Assembly (NCBI GenBank): GCA_039566865.1
Contig: CM076951.1
Span: 16,501,484 to 16,565,483 of the forward strand
From: Aurelia coerulea
Lineage: Eukaryota; Cnidaria; Scyphozoa; Semaeostomeae; Ulmaridae
Length of the DNA: 64,000 bases
Direction: 5' to 3'
In this document: piece after piece, positions 47,006 to 57,801 of the stretch
Numbering within the stretch: the stretch's first letter is position 1
How the letters are laid out: each line of letters opens with the position of its first letter
The notes under the pieces: model-generated
What the model was told of the DNA's origin: nothing
The model's database searches: none
The model's input: only the letters and a program-made list of their open reading frames with translations
Program-made: the position numbers and the translations under genes

Positions 47006-49080
47006 ATTTTTCCTGAAATTTCCAGGCCACCAACTTTAGGGACCCATTTTGTACCAAAGGATGTATCACTCCTTGTGGATCGACTAACAAGTTGGAAACT
47101 ACTGGCAGTAACATTGGATTCTGTACTGACATTTGTAGTAACTGTCCGTACCATGGTTGTGTTTGCCAAGCAGGGGTTATCAAAACCATGCAAACTTTCT
47201 CCACCCTTGCTTTTGCAATCACTCTCCCAATCAGAGAAAGTGGAGGGAAAGCATAAGGGGCGAGTTGCGACCACCTTTGTTGCAGTGCATCTGTGGCTTG
47301 ACTGTATGGATCTGGTCTGCAAGCCATATAGGCTGGGACTTGATGAAAAAGTCTTGAGGCAAACAAATCCATGTCCAGACGAATTTGTTGAAAAACTTGT
47401 GGGGAAAGCAACCATGTCCAGACGAACTTGACAAATTTGTTGAAAAACTTGTGGGGAAAGCAACCATTCGCTGGAGTCGTGGAAATGTCGAGAGGCTATG
47501 TCCGCCTGCGTATTCAAGACCCCTGGGAGATATTCTGCTGTTATTTTGATCTGTTTCTTGAGCAGAAAGTCCCATATTTCCTTTGCTATGGATGTTAACT
47601 CTTTGCTGTGGGTACCGCCCATCCTGACAAGATATGCTAGGGCTGTCATATTGTCCATTTGCAAATGTACTGCTGACATCTCCCTGATTTTTGAAAAGGT
47701 GAGCAGAGCAAGATGAACTGCCCTCAGTTCTAATAAATTGATATGTTGACTGGACTCCTGAGAAGTCCATTGCCCCCCTACTGATTGTCCCAAGCAATGA
47801 GCACCCCAGCCCTTCTTGGATGCATCCGTTTGGATGACTATCTTCGCAGTGGGGAGCACTATTGACCTTCCATTTGTCAAGTGAAGGTTGCTTATCCACC
47901 AGTCTATTTCCTGTAAAGATTTTTGATTTAATGTTATGTAAGACTGATATGTTTGGTTCAGTCTCAAAGATTCTATCAACTGTTGTTGCAGGTATCTCAG
48001 TTGTAACTGTGCAGGCAAAACTGCTTGTGCTGTTGAAGACAGTGTGCCTATTAGACTGGAAAGTCTCCACACAGTTATTCTGGGGTTCCCCTGTACCCAT
48101 TGACACTGTCTTGTAAGATTGTTGACTTTTTGTTGGGGAAGATTCAGTGTCATGTCTAAGGAGTTGATCTCCATTCCCAAAAATTCTATTCTCTGCACTG
48201 GGGTCAACTGTGATTTGGTTTGATTTATCAAAAAACCCAAATGCTGCAGGAGAAAGAGCAGAGTGTCTCTTGCCATATGCATTTTCTCCACTGACTGACA
48301 CATCAACAGCATATCGTCTAAATATATTATTATCCGAATGTTTAAACGACGCATCAGGGCAATTGGTAGTTTTAGTAGTTTGGTAAACAGCCTTGGTGCT
48401 GGCCCAAGGCCAAAACAAAGGCACAGAAATTGGTAAATGTTGCCTTTCCATTGGAACCGAACATACTTCCTTGCTGTCTGATGCAGTGGAATGGAGAAAT
48501 ATGCATGCTTCAAATCCACCTTGCTTAGATAATCCTTCTCCTGGAGCATTTCCTTCAGGAGATGGAGACCCTCCATTTTGAAATGTAGGTAGGGTAGGTA
48601 AGAATTCAGATTCTTTAAATTTAGAACTGGTCTGTTTCCCTTGTCTTTCTTTTCGACAAGGAACAGATTGCTTAAAAACTGGTCCTTGCGAGACATGACT
48701 TTTTGAATAGCCCCTTTCCTCAACATGGCCTCTATTTCCTTGTCTATCAGGGCCGACTGCTCCGCATTCATTTTGGCTTGATGCGGGGGTTCGTTTTGAG
48801 TTGGTTCTTCTACAAACGAAAGTCTTAATCCTGATACCAGTTCTAGGATATCTGGATCTTTTGTGAGAATTTGCCAGTTGTTTACAAAATACTGCAGTCT
48901 TCCGGCAAGGGGTACCTCCTTTATTATTTGAAGAGGAAAAAGCCCCTTTATTATTGGGTGAACATTGTTTAGTTCTGTTACCGCAATAATTTCTGGTCTG
49001 TTTGTTGTCATGTTGAGGAGAACAAGGTTTAGTTGATACCGATGAAAATCTGGCTGCAGAAGAGGACTGATTTGATTCAT
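46932..49080 (-). pseudogene. DIRS reverse transcriptase and RNase H
   Basis: The RT domain is intact from 49080. LVEKKDKGNRPVLNLKNLN, DLKHAYFSIPLH and the catalytic YLDDM (residues about 253-257) are clear. RNase H follows (VIQTDASKKGWGAH, LELRAVHLAL, MDNMTALAYL, QADIASRHF). Near 47384-47450 a 51-bp tandem duplication (GTTGAAAAACTTGTGGGGAA unit) disturbs the frame; the C-terminal part continues in another frame at 47411-46932 (ASRLFHQVPAYMACRPDPYS, then PWYGQLLQMS). It would copy element RNA into DNA. Confidence 0.9.
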
Positions 49081-50181
49081 TGGTTTGGTTTCCTGGTACT
49101 TCTTTTCTTGCTTAGGACTTACGTTTGTTGTTATTTTTAAAGGACTTTAGATTTGTTGTGTTCTTGTTGCTAATACCTAATTACATGTATGTCAATGTGT
49201 TTAAAAAACTGTGTTTGAAACCAAAATTTTCCCCGGCCCTGGGGCTTGTGATGCGCTGTGGTTTTTGGTGTTGCCGGTGGGCGCAGCTCCTCCGGTGGCG
49301 CATTGACCTGGGCGTATTGCTTGTGTAAAGAGAAGATAACATGTTTTTCGACGCAACAAAGTTAATTTTATTTCATGAATCCCGTAATCTGACAAACAAC
49401 AAGCTACGTTTTCGCCTAAAAACCTTAATTAAAAACTCTTGCAATCACAACTGATTATACTTTCTAATGTCCTCGAATGAGTTATATTTTACAACCCCTT
49501 TTGTTGCCAATCCCTCTAGAGAGTGGGAAATGTTTGAAAAATCTCTCTATTTATCCAAATTGGTATCGCAATCATGTGTTTTTTGTTCATGTCTTTTTTG
49601 TAGAATAGTTTGTTTGTGTAACTTAAAGTTGTTATTTATTTTTCACGTATTATTATGTTCCTTAGAATGGGTTAATTGTGGTAGCACTGTGGCTGATCGT
49701 CCCTTAGGTCCAGCGGGAAGATATCTTCACGATGATGCCGGTTGAAATCAATCAATGGCGAGCAACAATAGGGTGTTTCCGTGCATCGTTTCAAAGAAAA
49801 TTTTCCCTGAGTAACTCTGTTACGTCATTTTCAATTCTTTTTCAAATCCTGAAACTTTATTGGTTTTGCATTTGTTTTCTTGCTGTATCAATTGTTGTTC
49901 TACCCTTGGCACTAATAATACAATTTCTTGCAGTGCATTTTTTGGCAACGCAATTATGTTTCCTGCCTTTGTTCGCCAGTGTGCATCATTTTGCGAAGAT
50001 AGTAATTTACACGACTTTTGAGCTTTTCAAACGAATTCCGCTGGGTGTCATACACCTTGTTCGATATAAGCACATGGCTGTCAAGCGCTATCTTTTCCTG
50101 TATACCTATTTTTGTATTGGGTGCACAACATGCAACACGCTTCATATGCAATGGCTGGTTTTCAGGACAATTCTGCTTATT

Positions 50182-50208
50182 GGAGATGTTGAGACAAATC
50201 CTGGCCCC
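50182..50208 (+). other. 2A ribosome-skipping motif in the LINE ORF
   Basis: Encodes GDVETNPGP, matching the D-x-E-x-NPGP 2A consensus, with LLI before it. 2A makes the ribosome skip the Gly-Pro bond, releasing the hydrophobic leader of about 158 residues from the endonuclease-RT protein. 2A-like sequences are known from non-LTR retrotransposons of several invertebrates. Confidence 0.9.
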
Positions 50209-53200
50209 GAGACACTGAATTTTTGCACTTGGAACTTAAATAGTCTTACTGCCTATGACTTTTTAAGAGTCTCACTTATCGAGGCATACAACTCGGTATA
50301 TAACTATGACTTGATCGGGATTGTAGAAGCTCACCTTGATAGCACCATTGACGAAAATAAACTGACACTAAATGGCTATACCTTTATGAAAGACAACCAT
50401 CCGCAAAATGTGAAAAGAGGTGGTGTTGGTTTATACATCAAAGATTCTCTTCCCTCAAAAAGGCGTTCTGACCTAGTGACCCTCCCCGAGTGTATTGTGT
50501 ATGAGATCCAAATAAACAGGAAAAAGTACTTTTTCGCCGCAATCTATAGAAGTCCAAGTCAGGACCAGAATGAATTTGATAATTTCACAATAGATTTTGA
50601 GCTGATGCTATCCAAAATGCATGCTGAAAAGGGCTGAAAATCCATTTTGCGTGATCATTACTGGCGATTTCAACTGTAGATCAACTCAGTGGTGGGAAAA
50701 TGATATCGAAAATAACGAAGGAAAACTGTTTGAGCCAATAACGGCTGACATTGGTCTTCATCAGCTAATTTCTGAGCCAATAATGGGTGATTCTAAATCG
50801 TGCATTGATCTCATTTTTACTGATCAACCAAACCTCTTTATTGAGTCTGGTGTTCATACGTCATTACATGAACAGTGTCATCATCAAATTATCTATGGGA
50901 AACTTTCTGTTTCAAACATATCATTACCTCCTTATACCCGCAGGATTTGGCACTATGATAAAGCAGATTTTGTTGCCATTATGAAAATTATCGAAATGTT
51001 TAGCTGGCACGAGCATCTTGATAAAATTACACACCCAAATGAACAGGTGAAATTTCTAAACGAAGTTCTTTTGAACATATATTCTAACTTCATTCCCAAC
51101 CAAGTCAAAACGGTTAAACCTCGCCAAGCACCCTGGATAACACCAGCTGTCAAAAATTTTCTGAGGAAAAATAATCATGCTTATAAAACCTTCGTGAAGA
51201 ACGGCCAGCCAGATGACAAGCGTGAGGGAATAAAAAGTATGATATCGGAAGGTGCAAAAATGATTGAGAATGCCAAACAAAATTACCTACGCAAGACAGG
51301 GCAAACCTTAGCGAATGCTGGAACCTCTAGCAAAACCTACTGGTCTTTGATCAATACCGTTCTTAATAAGGCGAAGATTCCTATCATACCACCCCTGTTG
51401 GAGAATGGGTTATTTATAACTGACTTTACTTTATAACTGACTACTTCATACTCCAATGTACGACAATAGATACAGGTAGTGAAATTCCACTTGAAACCCT
51501 AAGAAATCCTATTTCGATAAGCGATTTCGTCATCTCTGATGAAAAGATACTGAAAATCTTAAGATCGCTTAATCCTAACAAAGCACATGGCTGGGATGAA
51601 ATTTCTATAAGAATGATAAAACTAAGCGATGTTTCATTGGTTACTCCTCTTAAAATTATATTTACAAACTGTCTGAGACGTGGTGTATTTCCCGAGGCAT
51701 GGAAGTGTGCAAATGTAGTCCCGGTTCATAAGAAAAACGAAAAAAATGTAAAGAGTAACTACCGTCCTATTTCTCTTCTACCGATTTTTGTGAAGGTGCT
51801 TGAAAAACTAATATATGATTCCTTATACTCACATCTTGTTTCATGTGACTTACTTAACCCCAATCAGTCAGGTTTTCGTCCAGGTGATTCAACGGTCAAC
51901 CAATTAATTTCCATTACGCATACAATCTTCCAAGCATTCGATTGCAATCCTCCGCTTGATGTTCGCTCCGTGTATCTTGATATATCTAAAGCATTTGACA
52001 GGGTATGGCATGATGGCCTTATTTATAAATTAAAGCGATGTGGCGTTGCGGGACAACTTCTTTCTCTCATCCAAAGCTTTCTTAAGGATCGAAAGCAGCG
52101 AACTGTTTGGAACGGTCAGTGTTCTAATTGGGGAGATATTTTGGCGGGAGTGCCCCAGGGATCTATATTAGGACCATTGTTTTTTCTTGTGTATATCAAC
52201 GATCTCACCGCTGACTTGAAATGTAATGTTAAGCTCTTTGCCGATGATACATCTTTGTTTACGGTTGTTCATGAACCAAATGCAGCTGCCGAGGACATGA
52301 ACCATGACCTGGAGTTGATAAGCCAATGGGCCCGTGATTGGAGGATGTCATTTAATCCCGATCCGCAAAAACAAGCTGTCGAATTACTTCTTTCAAAGAA
52401 AAGACATGAAATGGATCACCCCGTTATTCTCTTTAACAACGTACCAGTGAAAAAAGTAACTGAGCATAAACATCTGGGTATTATTCTGGACTCGAAGCTA
52501 TCTTTCTCAGCTCATATTAAATCTGCTATCTCTAAAACGAGGAGGGGCATTGGTCTGCTAGAATATCTCTCCAAGTATCTGCCAAGGCATACTCTGAATG
52601 AATTATATAAGCTTTACGTGCGACCCCACCTGGACTATGGGAATGTTATCTATCATATTCCAGCTAAAGTTTGTGAATTTAGTCACAACATCGTTTTACC
52701 AAATCTAATGGAAAAAATAGAGTCTGTTCAGTATTCAGCTGCTCTTGCAGTGACAGGAACATGGAGGGGAACATCGCGCGAAAAACTGCGACAACTGTAA
52801 TCCACGGGTCACCAGGTCATGTAATCGGCGGGTCACGTTATATCCTCCGCGGGTCACCATATTTGCGGTCAGTGGCTGAGCGGCTATAGCTGCGAGCATT
52901 CCTACACAAACTGGTCCGTAAAAGCATAGAGGAGGTAAAAGGTACTGTTGTTTAGAAACAAGAAACAAACGTCGTCATCCGATTGTCGCTGGAGAGATTG
53001 CCGTTGTCGTTGGAAAGAAACATGGTGCCGAATGGGGCAATAAGGTGAGTCATGATTCGCTATTTTCTTTCATAAACAACTTGCAAGTCTCTCAACCAAA
53101 ACAAAACATTTTTGGCCTTGATAAAGGTAGTACTGTGATGTTTCCCTCGAGGGGCATTTCATTCCCAAAAAATATCGTACACCTTTGGAAAAAATTATTT

Positions 53201-53563
53201 TATTTTCCAGAAAAATCATCACAAATCTGTAAAAATCCTTTGCTCTCAAAAAATCTCGTACGATTTACGATTACGAACACTGTGATTTTGACTGAGCAGT
53301 CCTTTCAATTCGAAGCAAAGGAGGCCGACACAGATAACTTCATAAATCAGCGGTAACTAGATTAACTAGTACTAGTATAATGCACAGGACATTCTAAAGA
53401 GATATTTGCTTTCAGTGTTTCGTGTGTTTCAGACTTGGATGATAATAGATTGCTTCTTTTTGTCTTACTCAATAACTCAAGGTCAAATTCCAACCTCATG
53501 CAGTGTGACACATGGAAAAAGTCTATTATCTACCTTGGTATCAATTAATGGTTTCTAACCTTT

Positions 53564-55128
53564 CAGGGGCGCACATTCAAATTTTGTTTGGGGGGGTGTC
53601 AACATGCTCTGGACCGACTAAATTTTTTCGGACCGACTGAACGTATAGCAAGCAGCGGTGTGGCCAGGGTAAATCAAATGGAGGTATTGAAACGAGGGGG
53701 TCCCCAGGAAAATGTTCGGGGCTACGCCCTTTATTTTGGCTTAGAATGCATCTCCCAATATCATGCTTGCCATTTGCGACAAGGAAACCTTTATCGTTTG
53801 TGACAGTTTTGCTATAAATCACTGAACGGGGAAAATTTTTGAAGAAAGATCCTTTACTTTGGCTTAGAATGCATCTCCCAATATCATGCTTGGCTTTAGT
53901 GACAAGGAAACCTTTATCATTTTTGACATTTATGCTATAAATCAGTGAACGGGGAAAATTTTTGAAGAAAGATCCTTTACTTTGGCTTAGAATGCATCTC
54001 CCAATATCATGCTTGCCTTTAGCGACAAGGAAACCTTGACCGTTTAGTGACAATTATGCTATAAAGCATCGCACGAGGAAAATTTTTGAAGACAGATCCC
54101 TTACTTTGGCTTAGAATGAATCTCCCAATATCATGATTGACTTTAGTGACAAGGAAACCTTTATCGTTTTTCACATTTATGCTATAAATCAGTGAACGGG
54201 GAAAATTTTTGAAGAAAGATCCTTTACTTTGGCTTAGAATGAATCTCCCAATATCATGCTTGACTTTAGTGACAAGGAAACCTTTATCGTTTGTGACAGT
54301 TTTGCTATAAATCAGTGAACGGGGAAAATTTTTGAAGAAAGATCCTTTACTTTGGCTTAGAATGCATCACGGACTTGGAGTTTTAGGTATAGGCGTAATC
54401 TTAAGAACAACGATTTCTTCACCGGCAAGGCTAGCAAAAGCGACTTGTTTTAGTGTGTTTGTCCTCTAAGAAGGTTTCCCCTTATGATCATAGTGTCAGC
54501 AGTGTTAGCTTTTGGTAGAAGCGTTTACCACTTTGATGGATAATATTTGTAACCCATGTCTCCTCTCTTCTTTGGGATTCATACACAAGTGTCTGTTTTC
54601 CAACGCCACATAACTACCACCACCGGCACCCCAGTGCCAGATTAGAAATTTTGAGTATTTGTAACAGCATTGTTCCTTGGGACAATCTTTGCACAACAAA
54701 CACCTTCCATTTTGTGTTAGACCGCTTTTTAAAAACCAATGATTGCTTGCCCCTAAAAATGGAAGCCTGTGCAATTTTTCTAATGCATCTAAGAAAATTT
54801 TTTAAATGCCATCTTCTGCTTTGGCTTAGAATGACTCTCCTAGTTATTGTCAAGCACTTCTTGTGAATATTCTAACTGTCGTCATGGGTCGACTTCTGCC
54901 CAAAAGATTTAAAATCGGACCAACTTTGATTCAAACTATTGTGGACCTTTCGAGCTTCGTCGTGGTTGGTAGGTCCATGAAAAATTCGGTCCACGAAGTC
55001 GGTCCACGAAGTTGGTCCATCCGATTTTGTCGTGGACCGACTTTTCCTTTTTGAGAAAATTTTTGGACCGACTCAGAAATCATTTGGGGGTGTCTCATCC
55101 CCCCACACCCCCCTAATGTGCGCCCCTG
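53564..55128. mobile_element. 1.6-kb MITE nested in FB3, carrying a 123-bp array
   Basis: The ends CAGGGGCGCACATT and AATGTGCGCCCCTG are perfect inverted repeats, followed inside by G/C runs and GGACCGAC words on both sides. No target duplication is evident. The interior is mostly the tandem array at 53741-54370. Confidence 0.8.
53741..54370. repeat. 123-bp tandem array
   Basis: TTAGAATGCATCTCCCAATA starts recur at 53741, 53864, 53987, 54111, 54234 and 54357, a period of 123-124 bp. A degenerate copy occurs near 54829. As 123 is a multiple of three, a minus-strand frame (KHDIGRCILSQSKGSFFKNF) repeats every 41 residues in the first copies, then breaks. Confidence 0.92.
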
Positions 55129-56532
55129 AGTCCTTGGTCTCTAACGACTTGCATGAATTCTTTAAATTCTTTCAAAGAGCATCATGCTTGGGCATACACA
55201 GACCAGTATATGCAAGAATGCTCGTAGCTATAGCCGCTTGGCCACCAGCCGCAAATATAGTGACCCGTGGATTACATGACCTGGTGACCTGGTGACCCGC
55301 CGATTACATGACCTGGTGACCCGTGGATTACAGTTGCCGCGAAAAACTGTATGCAGAGCTTGGCTGGGAGTCACTAATTTCCCGTAGGTGGAGTAGACGA
55401 CTCACTTTGTTCTATAAGATTATAAATAATCTCACCCCCTTGTACACAAAGGAGCCAATCCCACCACTTAATCAGTCGAGCTACTCTCTTCGCAATCAGG
55501 ATGCTATTGGACGAATAAGGGCAAGAACAGAAAAATTTCAGTCCAGCTTCTATCCTAACTGCACCTCTGAATGGAATAAACTTGATCCTGAAATCAGGCT
55601 AGCACCATCTGTTGCTGTCTTTAAAACAAAGCTTCTATCAATAATTCGCCCCCCTGCAAAACCTGTCTTTGGTATTCATGACCCAATAGGCCTTTCATAT
55701 CTTTCCCAAATAAGGGTTGGTCTCAGCAGACTAAATTTTCACAAATTCAAGCACAATTTTAGGGACACTGTTAACCCTATGTGTCCAACGAGTGACGGTA
55801 TTGAGGACACGGAGCACTTTTTGTTGCTTTGCCCTTCATTTGATGTTCAACGACGAGATCTTCTCGCTGGAGTTTCGGTATTATTACGACCATTTGTAGA
55901 AATAAACAGCCTCTCTAACGACGTTCTTGTTCAGATTCTATTGTATGGGGATAAAGATCTGTCTAACGAAATCAACAAATATATACTCGAACTGACACTA
56001 GATTTCATCCGCAAAACAGGTCGGTTTGATTAAAATGGATCTGAAAAGTTTGTTTCACGCCACTCAGTCACTAGGTCCTTTTCCCTTTTTTTTTTTTTTC
56101 ATTTCATTTTTTGTTCACTTGTTTACGCCTGTTTCACATTGGATGTTGGGTAATTCAGTGTTATGATAGTGCAGACGACAGTTTTAACTCACACTTAATT
56201 CCTGAGTTCAGTAAAATTTTAGCGTCTGTCCAAGGTGACACTAAACTGATACATCCAAAACACAGAAGTTGCCCTACATCCAATGTGAACCCGACTCTAG
56301 TATTTATAGTAGAAATTGTATATGCGTAGCCCTATGTATTAGTACTTGTTTGTATATTTAGATTTAGTTTTTAGTTACCTGTTTTCTATGTTATAGCCAT
56401 GGGGTAGTCATGGCCTTCTGCTCCTCATGGCATCGTCCTTGTAGTGTAGTAAAGTAGTTTGTAAGTGTTGTTTTAGGTAATCTCGTCTTTGTAAAATTTT
56501 ATATTGGATATAAAAAAAAAAAAAAAATGTTG

Positions 56533-57634
56533 AGGAGAGGCTCTATTCTCGTGTTTTTTCTTACCACAAAATCCTCTCTGCTGGCCCTCGTGCGTGAAGT
56601 TTGTTTGTGCTGGGCCGCCTGGTTGCTGTTGTGAGCCACCTGACTTTGAAAAAACAGCTGTGCGCCCCCCCCAAATCCTCTCTGATATGAGGGGCCTTTC
56701 CGAAAGGGCTGTTTCTTTCCATCTGTACTCTTGTACACCTCCGTGGACTCCTTCTTTGCTTTGAAAGTGTCCATCACATGTTTTCTGAATGGTTTACCAA
56801 ACAAATTATCATCCTTATTTGATGCGAACAGTGCTGCTTGTTCTTTCACCGTTGATTTGATTTTCCTTGTATCATTCATCACTGCTGACAAAGCATTGCA
56901 ACGTCTTTGATATTTCATTGAATTAACAGCTTGTCCAAGGAGCATAACGGATTGTTCGAGACTTGTGGTGAGGTCTTCCAAAGGAATTTCAACCTTGTCA
57001 TCTTTAGCATTATTTGCCTCTTCAAGTGTCATCCACACTTTTGAAAGTGGACCAAAAACGTTGAGAGTCTTCTGTTGCATTCTTTCCAAGTTTGAGTCCC
57101 AAAAGAGTTCTGATCTCTTTCCAAGTTTGAGTCCCAAAAGAGTTCTGATCTCTTTTTCTTCTCCTCCAGAAGCTCTTTGAAAAAGTCATCCAGCTTCTTA
57201 GACCCTTGAATGTTTGAGGGCACAGGACTGGTTGTTAAAATACTGTCCTTTACGTCCTTCTCTGGGACGAAATTCTTTAAATATTTGTTGGCATAATCTG
57301 CCATACCTGCAGGTAAATCCCAATTGTACTGTGCTTCCTCGGCCAAAGCTTCAAACCTCTTTCTTTTATAGGGAGGTTCGTTTGCAGGTAACTTTGATGA
57401 CAAATCTTCATTCTCGCTGTCATCAGAATCCTCCGAATCCGAATTGTCAGACGATTCAGATGAAGATTCAGATGAAGATTCAGATGCCTCGTGATTGCCA
57501 CGAGGCTCCACCTTCCTCTTTCTCTTTGTACTTTTTGAGGAAGACCCTGACAAATTCTGCTGAATGGCGTCAGGTTCTTGACCTACACGGCTCTCAGTAT
57601 GTGCCGGAAGGTCATTTTCAGATTCCCGACTCAT
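56533..57634 (-). pseudogene. DIRS gag-like ORF
   Basis: It starts at ATG 57634 with an acidic Ser-rich region (SSESSSESSDNSDSEDSDDS) and basic KRKRK, typical of nuclear DIRS gag proteins. A 35-bp tandem duplication near 57085-57155 (TTTCCAAGTTTGAGTCCC unit) shifts the frame. The remainder (LTTSLEQSVMLLGQAVNSMK, NLFGKPFRKHVMDTFKAKK) is family-like. The last codons lie beyond the LINE at 49130-49112. It presumably packages element RNA. Confidence 0.8.
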
Positions 57635-57801
57635 CGCTCATGCAGATGAGAACGGATATTCACTTCGAGCTCACTAAACACACCTCCGTCTTGGGCCAAG
57701 AGAAGAGCTGAAAGAGGACGTGTGGGAGTCTGGGCTCCAATATGTAAGGAGAATGGACTTGAATCCAGTATTAGATCGGCGGAGATTTTATGAAATAAAA
57801 T

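Larger units (their letters stand above)
52789..55337. mobile_element. 2.5-kb foldback element (FB3) inside the LINE RT gene
   Basis: The ends are CAACTGTAATCCACGGGTCA and its reverse complement. The arms are about 150 bp built from GGGTCAC and CATGTAATC words, and TTTGCGGYNRGTGGCYNAGC-like text is shared by both. CGCGAAAAACTG (12 bp) is duplicated at 52777-52788 and 55338-55349. Removing one copy and the element restores the LINE frame (REKLYAELGW). No transposase is inside. Confidence 0.87.
49732..56033 (+). pseudogene. LINE ORF: hydrophobic leader, 2A, endonuclease, reverse transcriptase
   Basis: Residues 33-81 of the first frame are strongly hydrophobic (at least two membrane-like segments). 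A 2A motif, GDVETNPGP, is at residues 151-159, and the endonuclease follows at once (CTWNLNSL, IGIVEAHLDS, AIYRSPSQDQNEF). A 10-bp tandem duplication near 50623 shifts the frame; GDFNCRSTQWW continues it. A 17-bp duplication near 51417 shifts it again before RT, whose motifs include NYRPISLLP, LDISKAFDRVWH, GVPQGSILGP and FADD (51613 frame, residues 209-212). A foldback insertion follows REKL; the C-terminal part from 55338 has CPTSDGIEDTEHFLLLCP, a typical post-RT Cys-His knuckle. Inactive here. Confidence 0.87.
49131..56527 (+). mobile_element. CR1/L2-like LINE inserted in the DIRS element
   Basis: Plus-strand non-LTR retrotransposon ending in a poly-A run (56512-56527). TGTTG is repeated at 49126-49130 and 56528-56532, a short target duplication. 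Without the insert, the DIRS gag frame reads through to LLNKRKS and stops at 49112. The 5' part to 49731 is noncoding. The ORF order 2A leader, APE-type endonuclease, RT and C-terminal Cys-His region fits the Jockey/CR1/L2 side of LINEs; the exact clade is uncertain. It is split by a foldback element at 52789-55337. Confidence 0.87.
45525..57801 (-). mobile_element. DIRS-type retrotransposon interrupted by a LINE
   Basis: Gene order on the minus strand is gag-like ORF, RT-RNaseH, tyrosine recombinase. The terminal segments 57713-57801 and 45525-45655 share an inverted block (GATCTAATACTGGATTCAAG and TATTGGAGCCCAGAC). The internal complementary region (about 45888-46030) is complementary to both outer ends, as DIRS circle-forming models require. 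Without the inserted LINE (49131-56527) the element is about 4.9 kb, normal for DIRS. All three ORFs carry lesions, so it is inactive. Confidence 0.9.

Noticed and set aside
47231..48451. 406-codon ORF antiparallel to none but overlapping DIRS RT
   Set aside because: It is a shadow frame of the RT-RNaseH gene on the same strand; the conserved RT motifs are in the other frame.
50182..50208. Viral origin of the 2A motif
   Set aside because: It is directly followed by an APE endonuclease and RT of a LINE; 2A-like motifs are known in such elements.
53741..54370. CRISPR-like regular array
   Set aside because: The full 123-bp unit repeats without unique spacers, and the genome is eukaryotic.
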